Made by a program: the position numbers and the translations under genes. From positions 1-15,143 of the forward strand of contig JAIVFU010000138.1 in NCBI GenBank assembly GCA_020829485.1: 15,143 nucleotides of DNA, read 5' to 3'. This DNA comes from Nostoc sp. CHAB 5834 (GTDB lineage: Bacteria > Cyanobacteriota > Cyanobacteriia > Cyanobacteriales > Nostocaceae). This document shows, piece by piece, positions 1 to 6,013 of this stretch; within the stretch, counting starts at the first letter, position 1, and each line of letters starts with the position of its first letter. The notes beneath the pieces were generated by a model. The model worked only from the letters and a program-made list of their open reading frames with translations, was not told where the DNA came from and ran no database searches.

Positions 1-46
1 TTTTGTTTTCCTCTTTAGTCAGAAATACCCTCAAACGAGCGCCCAT
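1..46 (-). CDS. IS630-family transposase, N-terminal 15 residues only
   Basis: The minus strand opens at ATG 44-46 with MGARLRVFLTKEENK and is still open at the window edge. MGAR(L/I)RVFLT is the usual beginning of cyanobacterial IS630-family transposases, whose N-terminal helix-turn-helix binds the element ends; the DDE catalytic domain would follow outside the window. A Shine-Dalgarno-like GAGG lies about ten bases upstream (minus strand CCGAGGTAAC), supporting this start. Only 15 codons are seen, so the family call rests on a short but distinctive motif plus the fitting element end at 124. It points away from the PEP-CTERM remnant. Confidence 0.72.
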   Translation of the reverse strand, partial: MGARLRVFLTKEENK

Positions 47-124
47 ATTTTTTGTTACCTCGGTAGATATATTCTCCGTATTTATTTATTGTTACATAGT
101 TTCGTTTTTTCCTGCCGACCTACT
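1..124 (-). mobile_element. IS630-family insertion sequence, one end only (element continues past the left edge)
   Basis: The element end is placed at base 124 and the probable TA target duplication at 125-126. Read on the minus strand, the end begins AGTAGGTCGGCAGG and runs about 78 bases to the start codon of an IS630-type transposase. Beyond 125 the sequence turns at once into a conserved protein motif (YNDVFGFF) of an unrelated gene, which marks the junction. IS630/Tc1-mariner elements duplicate TA, which fits. The same terminal sequence recurs in two short elements elsewhere in the window. The other end is not visible, so completeness cannot be judged. Confidence 0.75.
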
Positions 125-562
125 TATAATGACGTGTTTGGTTTCTTTGTAGATGGGAAAAACATTGCCCTGCTCCCTGTAACCGGAACGCCAGTTTCAA
201 TTAGCAATGTCAATGGTGGCGATCCGTTAGGTACAAACGCTCAGAATCCTGTATTTTACAACAACAACGATCTGTCAGATGGTGGGCCATTTTTCAATAT
301 CCAATATGACGGTTTCACTAATGTATTTACTGCTCAGGCTAAGGGACTGGCCGCAGGAAGACATAAAATCAAGCTGGCAATTGCAGATGCGGGGGATTCT
401 AGGTACGATTCCGCTGTGTTTATTCAAGCTGGTACTTTTTCTAGTACACGAAAAAGTGTTCCCGAACCCGCTTCTATATTGAGTTTATTAGCATTCAGTG
501 CTTTCGGCGCTACTTCTGTCCTGAAGGGCAAACAGCAAAACAACACTGGAGCTAAAGCCTAA
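89..562 (+). pseudogene. 3' remnant of a choice-of-anchor L type PEP-CTERM protein, 5' part replaced by an IS element
   Basis: From YNDVFGFF (base 125 on) the reading matches the second half of the choice-of-anchor L domain of exported cyanobacterial proteins: VDGKNIALLP, SDGGPFFNIQYDGFT, LAAGRHKIKLAIAD, DSAVFIQAGTFS. It ends with a PEP-CTERM sorting signal: VPEP at residues 124-127 of a 157-residue reading from TTG 89, a hydrophobic stretch (about 129-145) and a short basic tail. PEP-CTERM proteins are exported and processed at this tail by an exosortase. The N-terminal signal peptide and first half of the domain are missing. Bases 1-124 belong to an IS630-like element, and the TTG at 89 lies inside it, so that start is accidental. 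The frame stays open upstream to the edge by chance. Expression is doubtful. Confidence 0.8.
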
Positions 563-588
563 ATTTCTCCTTACCCTATTTTGATAAG

Positions 589-623
589 TGCTGTGTCTGC
601 CATTGCAAGACACAGCATTTTTT
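589..623 (+). terminator. Rho-independent terminator
   Basis: A ten-base-pair stem (TGCTGTGTCT at 589-598 with AGACACAGCA at 608-617, nine-base loop) is followed by six T (618-623). It lies 27 bases after the PEP-CTERM stop and just before the end of the convergent invertase gene. On the minus strand the stem is not followed by a strong T run, so it mainly serves the plus strand. Confidence 0.8.
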
Positions 624-624
624 G

Positions 625-2130
625 CTATCGAGACAGATACGGATCTACACTGGCGATTTCAAACTCACATGCTCTAGAAACCTGTTCTGCTGGTAATTTA
701 CCAAAGCTGATTAATGGTAAATAAGTGGGGTTTGCCATCAGTTCTTTTGCTAATAAGAACCCAGTAATTGTCCAAGTTTGATATTTTCGAGCTTGTTTGC
801 CAATCAGTCGCCCTTTCTTACCGTCGTAATATTCTGGCCATTCATCTGTACTGAGTCGTCCTTGGGCAGTTTCAATAGCTTTTTGTGCAAGACTTATTTT
901 GTTGGTTTTCACCGCCGCCGCCGCTAACATCCACATTAAAACTGGCCAACTTCCAGCATTATGATACGACCAGGGAATATTTTTGGGGTCACATCCAGTT
1001 ACAATTCTGTATTCTTCATGTTCTAAAGCTGGGAAACAAATTTTCATTGGCATATCTCCCACCAAATCATCCCATCGTTCCTCAATGAGAGTCATAATCG
1101 CTTGTGACTGTTCTTCGGTGGCTAAGTCTGAAATAATTGCCATTAAGTTTCCGAGGGAAAAGAAGCGAGTATCTAGCTGCGACGGGCCGACATTACCTGC
1201 TAAATAACCACCTTTTTTTGGTAGCCACTTATCTAATTGATAATAGGGAACAGAATCTACATATATGTTGAACAAATTAACAGCACCCTTACCATATTCT
1301 TCGCTTTTGAAGCGATAAATCGCATTCAGGCGATTAATATCTATCCAATAATGCTGGCGAATATGAGCACATAAAAGAGGCAAACGGTTATCAATGGCTG
1401 CAACAATATCAGAATTACCTTGGCAAACTAGCAGTTCACGAGATGCACGCAATGCCGTGTAAAACAAAACTTGTAGTTCTAGAGGATGCCCATAAATGCC
1501 CATACGACGGTCAATCATACAAGCGCCATCTGGAACCAACAGCGTTGGGTACATATCAAAACGATTCGCCAAGCAGATTTCCATGATTAACCTGATGCCA
1601 TTTTGGAATTCAGGTTGATATGCGAGAGAAAAATCTTCTGTGGCAATTACATAAGCACGCAATAAAATAATCCACCATAAGCAAGAATCTACGGGTGTAA
1701 CTCTAGCGATCGCATGTTCACCAAAATCAGCCTCTAAATATTCTTGTCCATTTTCTGATACAACTTTAAAGCTAGCTGGGATTAATCCTCGCCCAGGTTT
1801 ATAGGCATCTAATGCCCTTTCTTTAGGTTGTAACTTTAAGGTTTCTTCTAAGAAATTGCGAACAATATCTGTTCTACCTTTGATCAGAAAAATTAGAGCT
1901 GAGGATACAAAATCCCGAACAAAGCACTGGTCATAATTAAGAGCCTCTACAGATGCATCAAAAGCGGCTACCGTTCCAACGGGGCGACCCTGATAATAGA
2001 GAATTGATTTTTCTAGTGTTCGCCAAGCTTCTTCGACTTCTTTTAAATTTTCAGTAGTTTCCAATTCGTTTACATGCATCGCCAGAATAGCTCCATTTGG
2101 ATTGTGAATTTGTGGTAGATGCGTCTTCAT
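625..2130 (-). CDS. Alkaline/neutral invertase, glycoside hydrolase family 100
   Basis: Cytoplasmic enzyme that hydrolyses sucrose to glucose and fructose; in cyanobacteria it balances sucrose made under osmotic stress or moved between vegetative cells and heterocysts. The 501-residue protein matches GH100 along its length: [10 protein letters not shown] (65-74), [14 protein letters not shown] (147-160), [20 protein letters not shown] (199-218), [16 protein letters not shown] (365-380), [15 protein letters not shown] (387-401) and WPEYYDG (431-437). By the constant 19-residue offset to what I recall for Anabaena InvA (D188, E414), the catalytic pair would be D207 and E433. Family length is about 460-490, so the ATG at 2130 gives a slightly long N-terminus; Met18 is an alternative start. 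No clear Shine-Dalgarno is seen. It stands alone, convergent with the PEP-CTERM remnant. InvA and InvB paralogues cannot be separated by eye, so no symbol is given. Confidence 0.95.
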   Translation of the reverse strand: MKTHLPQIHNPNGAILAMHVNELETTENLKEVEEAWRTLEKSILYYQGRPVGTVAAFDASVEALNYDQCFVRDFVSSALIFLIKGRTDIVRNFLEETLKLQPKERALDAYKPGRGLIPASFKVVSENGQEYLEADFGEHAIARVTPVDSCLWWIILLRAYVIATEDFSLAYQPEFQNGIRLIMEICLANRFDMYPTLLVPDGACMIDRRMGIYGHPLELQVLFYTALRASRELLVCQGNSDIVAAIDNRLPLLCAHIRQHYWIDINRLNAIYRFKSEEYGKGAVNLFNIYVDSVPYYQLDKWLPKKGGYLAGNVGPSQLDTRFFSLGNLMAIISDLATEEQSQAIMTLIEERWDDLVGDMPMKICFPALEHEEYRIVTGCDPKNIPWSYHNAGSWPVLMWMLAAAAVKTNKISLAQKAIETAQGRLSTDEWPEYYDGKKGRLIGKQARKYQTWTITGFLLAKELMANPTYLPLISFGKLPAEQVSRACEFEIASVDPYLSR

Positions 2131-2740
2131 TGATTATTTTTGCCATTCTCAGCATAACAAAAACAATTCTTTGAATAGCAAATATAATTTGGAGAAAAAT
2201 TAATCAACTAATAACGAATAAACCTGCTGACATAGATGCAGCTTTATTACTAGTTAATTTGCTTATAATGGATTACTCTTTTGGTGAATTTTAGTTGTTG
2301 CTTATCACCGCAAGCAGTAACATGATTTTAAAAACAGTCACACAAGATATATTTTTAGATTATTTATTGTTCCGTTTCATGTCCAGAATCTTTGCTTTAC
2401 CAAATAAAAACATATCTTCAGTGCCGTTTAGGATTTGCATGAAGTTAAAACTGGTTGCGGTATATTTACTTGAGCAGGATTAGTTTTTGACACTAAGAGG
2501 TCAGATTATTCCCCTATAATCTAATAATTTATAACGTTTTTTCAAAATATGCAAGATGAATGCTTAAAAAAGTTCAGATGTCAATCTTTCTCAAGAGTTA
2601 TATATTTTACCCTACTGACAGATGATATGGGGTGTTTTCGGAGTGCGTCAAAGATAATCAAGGTGCTGAGTCGAACTACCGCCTATAAGGTATAGAGAAT
2701 ATATCAAGTACATAAGTACTGAGTATTAACACAATGTTTA
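2131..2740. other. AT-rich stretch without a convincing gene
   Basis: About 610 bases. A 62-codon plus-strand reading (2295-2483) and a 48-codon one (2549-2695) match nothing I recognise and lack ribosome binding sites. A perfect seven-base inverted repeat (AGATTAT 2503-2509, ATAATCT 2516-2522) overlaps a TATAAT. A TTGACA lies at 2487-2492, but the 22-base spacing is too long for a standard promoter. The invertase promoter should lie just right of 2130 but is not clear. Confidence 0.5.
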
Positions 2741-3001
2741 TTACTGTTCTCCTGAAACAGCCTTAAACACTTGTTCAGCAGTTAAATTTAGCTCTATTAA
2801 AGTTGGCGATTGAATTTGGTCATTGTTAAATCTCCGAATCTCAAAATTGAGTTCTCTAATCAAAAATGCTCTGACTAACTCATGTTCCCCTGTGGGCTGC
2901 ATTTCGACTATTACTCCTTTATGTAATTCATATCTGCTGTTCTCCGGTTTCCATTCGACAAATTCTTCAAAACTTATCGCTTCTACTAAATGTTGAAACA
3001 T
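2741..3001 (-). pseudogene. Uma2/DUF820-family protein with its central part deleted
   Basis: The 86-residue reading starts like Uma2 (DUF820) proteins, a PD-(D/E)XK-fold family very numerous in cyanobacteria: ISFEEFVEWKPENSRYELHKG (9-29) then VIVEMQPTGEHE (31-42). Around residue 64 it jumps to SPTLIELNLTAEQVF, which resembles the extreme C-terminus of family members. Intact members are about 180-200 residues; the missing middle holds the D...ExK catalytic core. The simplest reading is an in-frame internal deletion of about 100 codons. The ATG at 2999-3001 has no good Shine-Dalgarno. The residual peptide should be catalytically dead. Function of the family is poorly known. Confidence 0.75.
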
Positions 3002-3024
3002 AAACCGCGTCTATCTTGAAACCT

Positions 3025-3158
3025 GTAGTTCTTCGGTGATGAAAAGGATTTGCCCTCATCCCCCAACCTATCCCCCAGATTTGGGATTCGGGGAGCCAGA
3101 ATTTCAAAGTCCCTCTCCCAGATATGGGAGAGGGATTTAGGGTGAGGGCAAAAACTAC
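3025..3158. repeat. Interspersed palindromic repeat of the CCCTCTCCCA type
   Basis: Nested inverted repeats: outer arms GTAGTT (3025-3030) and AACTAC (3153-3158), then TTTGCCCTCA (3049-3058) with TGAGGGCAAA (3143-3152), and a tight inner hairpin CCCTCTCCCA (3111-3120) with TGGGAGAGGG (3125-3134), loop of four. This type of sequence is scattered between genes in many cyanobacteria. An open frame across it (minus strand, 2967-3167) is a by-product of the repeat. Confidence 0.7.
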
Positions 3159-3216
3159 GGTTCTCAACTTAGATGAGGTTTAACACTATTTCCTCAAATA
3201 TTATTCATATTTTGAC

Positions 3217-3358
3217 TAAGTAAGTCGGTGCGAATAAATCGAACTATGTGAAGTAATGTAACATTATTGTAATCAAGTTTGTAGTAAGGACTTCAGTCCT
3301 AAAAGAAGGACTAAAGTCCTTACTACAAACATGCAAATTATTTACGTCGTTTTACTTA
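3217..3358. mobile_element. MITE copy 1, IS630-type ends with TA duplications
   Basis: Element proper 3219-3356, flanked by TA at 3217-3218 and 3357-3358, within a CTAG-like target (C-TA...TA-G). Imperfect terminal inverted repeats: left AGTAAGTCGGTGCGAATAAA, right end reads AGTAAAACGACGTAAATAAT on the other strand. The centre is a 24-bp near-perfect hairpin (3277-3300 with 3307-3330, one mismatch, six-base loop) containing AAGGACTTCAGTCCT. It has no coding capacity. A diverged second copy lies at 8413-8572, and the ends resemble those of the IS630-like element at 1-124. It sits just downstream of the broken J-domain gene. Confidence 0.8.
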
Positions 3359-3378
3359 GCATCGATAAACTGCTAACT

Positions 3379-3763
3379 TCATATTACCCGTTCCTGAAAT
3401 TCTTTATAAGCTTGATTAATTGCTTGCATAGAGGCTTTTGCGATCGCAGAACTGTTGACATCAGGATGATATAATCTTGCTAATCGAAGGTAGGCAAGTT
3501 TGACATCTTTGGGGCGATCGCTCTGATTTACACTCAAGACTTCCCACCATTCGCCAGATAGTACAGGGTCAAAGCCCTACTTTAGGTGCGATCGCATTAA
3601 TTGCACCATAAGCAGCTGCACCAGACACAGCGCCAGCAGCTACTACAGGAGTTGCACCAATGCCGACTGATCCAAATCCTCCTGCTAGTCCCATTCCGCC
3701 TACAGTTACGGAAACACTAGCGCCTGCGATAAATGCTGCGCCTGTTTTAGAGTTTTGTGTCAC
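3379..3763 (-). pseudogene. Glycine/alanine-rich protein with C-terminal J-domain, broken frame
   Basis: Two pieces in different frames. The upstream piece (3569-3763, GTG start, 64 residues) is a Gly/Ala-rich hydrophobic segment (GAAFIAGASVSVTVGGMG, then GIGATPVVAAGAVSGAAAYG) ending at a TGA. The downstream piece (3379-3576, frame shifted by one) reads GEWWEVLSVNQSDRPKDVKL, AYLRLARLYHPDVN and MQAINQAYKEFQERV, a J-domain with its HPD motif. J-domains stimulate Hsp70 (DnaK) ATPase. Cyanobacterial proteins combining such a Gly-rich membrane-like segment with a C-terminal J-domain exist and are longer than these pieces together (about 130 residues), so an internal deletion with frame loss near 3570-3580 is likely. 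Programmed frameshifting is less likely because no slippery sequence is evident. Confidence 0.7.
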
Positions 3764-3906
3764 TGGTTTTATTTATAGGTAGTTTAAGTTCCTAACAGGA
3801 TAGACTTGGTAAATTTTTTTGAGTTCAGGGAAATTTATGAAATCTTGATAGTATATCGCTCTTCCATCACTCTAGGCAGAGGAAGAGAGATTTGTGAAAT
3901 AGTGAA

Positions 3907-3934
3907 AGCCCTTCGGTGAACTTACCGAAGGGCT
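3907..3934. other. Strong hairpin upstream of bciB
   Basis: Perfect 11-bp inverted repeat AGCCCTTCGGT (3907-3917) and ACCGAAGGGCT (3924-3934) with a six-base loop. No T run follows on the plus strand; on the minus strand it is followed by TTTCACTATTTC, a poor U tract. It may be a weak terminator of minus-strand transcription from the HicB relic, or part of a bciB leader. Confidence 0.55.
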
Positions 3935-3999
3935 AAAAATAATATTTGTCTCAGAGGTGCTGTACAAAGTTTAAATTTAATCTTCCACAACTTTTGTAA

Positions 4000-4133
4000 T
4001 CAACTAAATTTAAGGGTTTGGCTCACTATAGCTTCTTCCTTTGTCTGCCCATAGCCAGTACACCAGGAAAACCAATAACTTCAGCCAAAAAGCGTCCATC
4101 CTTTTCTTGTTCAATCTCTATCGTCAAGTTCAT
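4000..4133 (-). pseudogene. HicB-family antitoxin relic, frameshifted and truncated
   Basis: From ATG 4131-4133 the minus strand reads MNLTIEIEQEKDGRFLAEV then IGFPGVLA, the N-terminus of HicB-like antitoxins. It then loses frame: the in-frame continuation ends at TAG (4026-4028), while the next frame gives YGQTKEEAI, the expected HicB continuation, before a TGA at 4000-4002. One base is therefore missing near GCTATGGG. Intact HicB proteins have a longer C-terminal DNA-binding part, absent here, and no HicA toxin is recognisable on either side. The relic lies antisense to the region before bciB and explains why that frame appears open upstream of the true bciB start. Confidence 0.82.
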
Positions 4134-4188
4134 AGCCAGTGAAGGTATTGTAATAAAAGCGATTCCTGAAATAAAACAAAAAATTTAT

Positions 4189-5388
4189 ATGACTTCAGTT
4201 GATTCTAGCAAGCACAAAAAAGCCAGAGCCTTAAAATCTACCAGCCGCCGCCCTGCTAAAGAACTCTGTAGCGAGTGTGGACTATGTGATACATACTATA
4301 TTCACTATGTCAAGGAAGCCTGCGCTTTTATTAATCAGCAAATAGGCGAACTTGAAGAAGAAACACACACGCGATCGCGCCATCTCGAAAACCCTGATGA
4401 ACTCTACTTTGGTGTTCATCAAGACATGATGGCGGCGCGGAAACAACAGCCCATCGAAGGCGCACAATGGACGGGTATTGTTAGCAGCATTGCCATTGAA
4501 ATGCTCAATCGCGGCTTAGTTGAAGGTGTCGTCTGCGTGCAAAATACTAAAGAAGACCGCTTTCAACCCATGCCCGTCATCGCCCGGACTCCAGAAGAAA
4601 TACTAGCAGCGCGGGTAAATAAACCAACTCTTTCCCCCAACCTTTCTGTGTTGGAACAGATAGAGAAATCGGGGATGAAGCGGTTATTAGTGATTGGTGT
4701 TGGTTGCCAAATCCAGGCGCTACGAGCCGTAGAAAAAGAACTTGGTTTAGAAAAGCTGTATGTTTTGGGTACGCCCTGCGTAGATAATGTTAACCGCGCT
4801 GGACTGCAAAAATTCTTAGAAACCACCAGCCGATCGCCTGATACAGTTGTGCATTACGAATTCATGCAAGACTTCCGGGTTCACTTCAAACATGAGGATG
4901 GCTCAACAGAAACAGTGCCTTTCTTTGGCTTGAAGACCAACAAACTTAAAGATGTCTTTGCTCCATCCTGTATGAGTTGCTTTGATTACGTCAACTCCCT
5001 AGCCGATTTAGTTGTCGGCTACATGGGCGCACCCTTCGGCTGGCAGTGGATTGTAGTTAGAAATGACACAGGTAAAGAAATGCTGGATTTGGTAAAAGAC
5101 CAGTTAGATACTCAACCAGTAACGTCTAAAGGCAACCGGAAAGAAGCTGTACAGCAAAGTATTCCTGCTTACGATAAAGGCGTTACCCTCCCGATGTGGG
5201 CAGCAAAACTCATGGGTGTGGTGATCGAAAAAATCGGCCCCAAGGGTTTAGAATATGCACGGTTTTCGATTGATTCTCACTTTACTCGGAATTATTTGTA
5301 TGTAAAGCGGAATCATCCAGAGAAGTTAGAAGCGCATGTTCCAGAGTTTGCCAAGCGTATTGTGGGGCAATATAAGTTACCAGAATAA
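4189..5388 (+). CDS. bciB: Ferredoxin-dependent 3,8-divinyl (proto)chlorophyllide 8-vinyl reductase, BciB/FrhB family
   Basis: Reduces the C8 vinyl group of the chlorophyll precursor, probably using ferredoxin as donor with FAD and two [4Fe-4S] clusters. It belongs to the F420-hydrogenase beta-subunit (FrhB) superfamily; the Synechocystis orthologue slr1923 is established as the cyanobacterial 8-vinyl reductase, and plant hydroxymethyl-chlorophyll a reductase is a relative. In the 399-residue form from ATG 4189, cluster cysteines are visible at 27, 30 and 33 (CSECGLC), 173 (VGCQIQALRA), 197 (GTPCVDNVNR) and 261/264 (CMSCFDY). The C-terminal half carries ADLVVGYMGAPFGWQWIVVR. The frame is open back to 4018, but those 57 codons lie across an antisense HicB relic, so Met at 4189 is the likely start (no strong Shine-Dalgarno). 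It is monocistronic with no clear terminator. HCAR-type activity is the main alternative. Confidence 0.9.
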   Translation: MTSVDSSKHKKARALKSTSRRPAKELCSECGLCDTYYIHYVKEACAFINQQIGELEEETHTRSRHLENPDELYFGVHQDMMAARKQQPIEGAQWTGIVSSIAIEMLNRGLVEGVVCVQNTKEDRFQPMPVIARTPEEILAARVNKPTLSPNLSVLEQIEKSGMKRLLVIGVGCQIQALRAVEKELGLEKLYVLGTPCVDNVNRAGLQKFLETTSRSPDTVVHYEFMQDFRVHFKHEDGSTETVPFFGLKTNKLKDVFAPSCMSCFDYVNSLADLVVGYMGAPFGWQWIVVRNDTGKEMLDLVKDQLDTQPVTSKGNRKEAVQQSIPAYDKGVTLPMWAAKLMGVVIEKIGPKGLEYARFSIDSHFTRNYLYVKRNHPEKLEAHVPEFAKRIVGQYKLPE

Positions 5389-5500
5389 AAATTGAGCATG
5401 GGGAATTGGGCATGGGGAACAATAACTAAATAACCCAAGTTGCTGAATTTGAATATAAAAGTGCTACTTACAAATTCATATTTCCACTCAGTAACGCCAA

Positions 5501-5752
5501 ATTCCGAGTTTCAATCTCGAAGTTCCGAGTTCAGAGGTCGAAGTTCCGAGTTTCAATCTCGAAATTCCGAGTTCAAAGGTCGAAGTTTCGAGTTCAGAGG
5601 TCGAAGTTTCGAGTTCAAAGGTTGAAGTGCCGAGTTCAAAGGTTGAAGTGCCGAGTTCAAAGGTCGAAGTTTCGAGTTCAAAGGTTGAAGTGCCGAGTTC
5701 AAAGGTTGAAGTTTCGAGTTCAAAGGTTGAAGTGCCGAGTTCAAAGGTCGAA
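5501..5752. repeat. Tandem array of twelve 21-bp units
   Basis: Twelve consecutive units, all exactly 21 bases, with no spacers. Units begin GTTTCG, GTGCCG, GTTCCG or ATTCCG, continue GAGTTC-AAAGG and end TTGAA or TCGAA; units 1 and 3 carry the variant TTTCAATCTCGAA. Units 9-10 and 11-12 repeat as 42-bp pairs apart from the last C/T, suggesting stepwise duplication. Many units contain TTCGA and TCGAA as inverted halves. Because 21 is a multiple of three, the array is open in some frames on both strands (SEFKGRS-like on plus, LQPLNSK-like on minus), but no plausible gene surrounds it. It lies between bciB and the MITE at 5788. Confidence 0.95.
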
Positions 5753-5787
5753 GCAATAATATTTCCCCCTGCGCCTCACTCCCCATA

Positions 5788-5960
5788 GGTGTCAACTTAA
5801 CGTGAAACCCTTGTCAAGACATGATATTGAGTTCGTTCACTTACCATTACGAGCCGCATTACCCCACCCCGGTTTTGTCTAAAGCCAAAACCGCCCCTCC
5901 CCTTGGTAAGGGGAGGGGTAATGCGTATGTGGGACAAGCGTTTGAGCTTAAGTTGATACC
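5788..5960. mobile_element. MITE of a second family (GGTGTCAACTTAA ends)
   Basis: Terminal inverted repeats: GGTGTCAACTTAA at 5788-5800 against TTAAGTTGATACC at 5948-5960 (one mismatch in 13), with weaker pairing to about 28 bases (AAACCCTTGTC / GACAAGCGTTT). The 173-bp body has no gene. It holds further inverted repeats: CGCATTACCCC (5855-5865) with GGGGTAATGCG (5915-5925), GGTTTTG (5871-5877) with CAAAACC (5886-5892) and CCCCTCCCCTT (5894-5904) with AAGGGGAGGGG (5908-5918). These could form a branched cruciform. No target duplication is clear. The transposase family is unknown to me. Confidence 0.7.
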
Positions 5961-6013
5961 ACTCCCTACTCCCTACTCCCTACTCCCTACTCCCTACTCC
6001 CTACTCCCTACTC
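5961..6013. repeat. Heptanucleotide tandem repeat (ACTCCCT), STRR type
   Basis: Seven perfect ACTCCCT units (5961-6009) plus a partial ACTC (6010-6013). Short tandem heptamers of this kind are a hallmark of heterocystous cyanobacteria. The array begins directly at the end of the MITE and overlaps the stop codon (6012-6014) of the ABC transporter, so it lies at the very start of that gene's 3' untranslated region. Confidence 0.95.

Noticed and set aside
2295..2483. 62-codon plus-strand open frame
   Set aside because: AT-rich, no ribosome binding site and no recognisable family.
2487..2520. TTGACA and TATAAT as a promoter
   Set aside because: The spacing is 22 bases, too long for a standard sigma-70-type promoter, and no recognisable gene follows.
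2967..3167. Minus-strand 66-codon open frame
   Set aside because: It lies on a palindromic interspersed repeat; the peptide is the usual accidental translation of such repeats.
4018..4188. Extended N-terminus of BciB
   Set aside because: The 57 extra codons lie antisense to the HicB relic, and homologues as I recall them begin near the CSECGLC cluster motif.
5501..5752. CRISPR array
   Set aside because: Units are contiguous with no spacers, and no cas gene is present.
5440..5795. Open frames on both strands across the 21-bp array as repeat proteins
   Set aside because: They exist only because 21 is divisible by three and the unit has no stop in those frames. There is no ribosome binding site, flanking domain or family.
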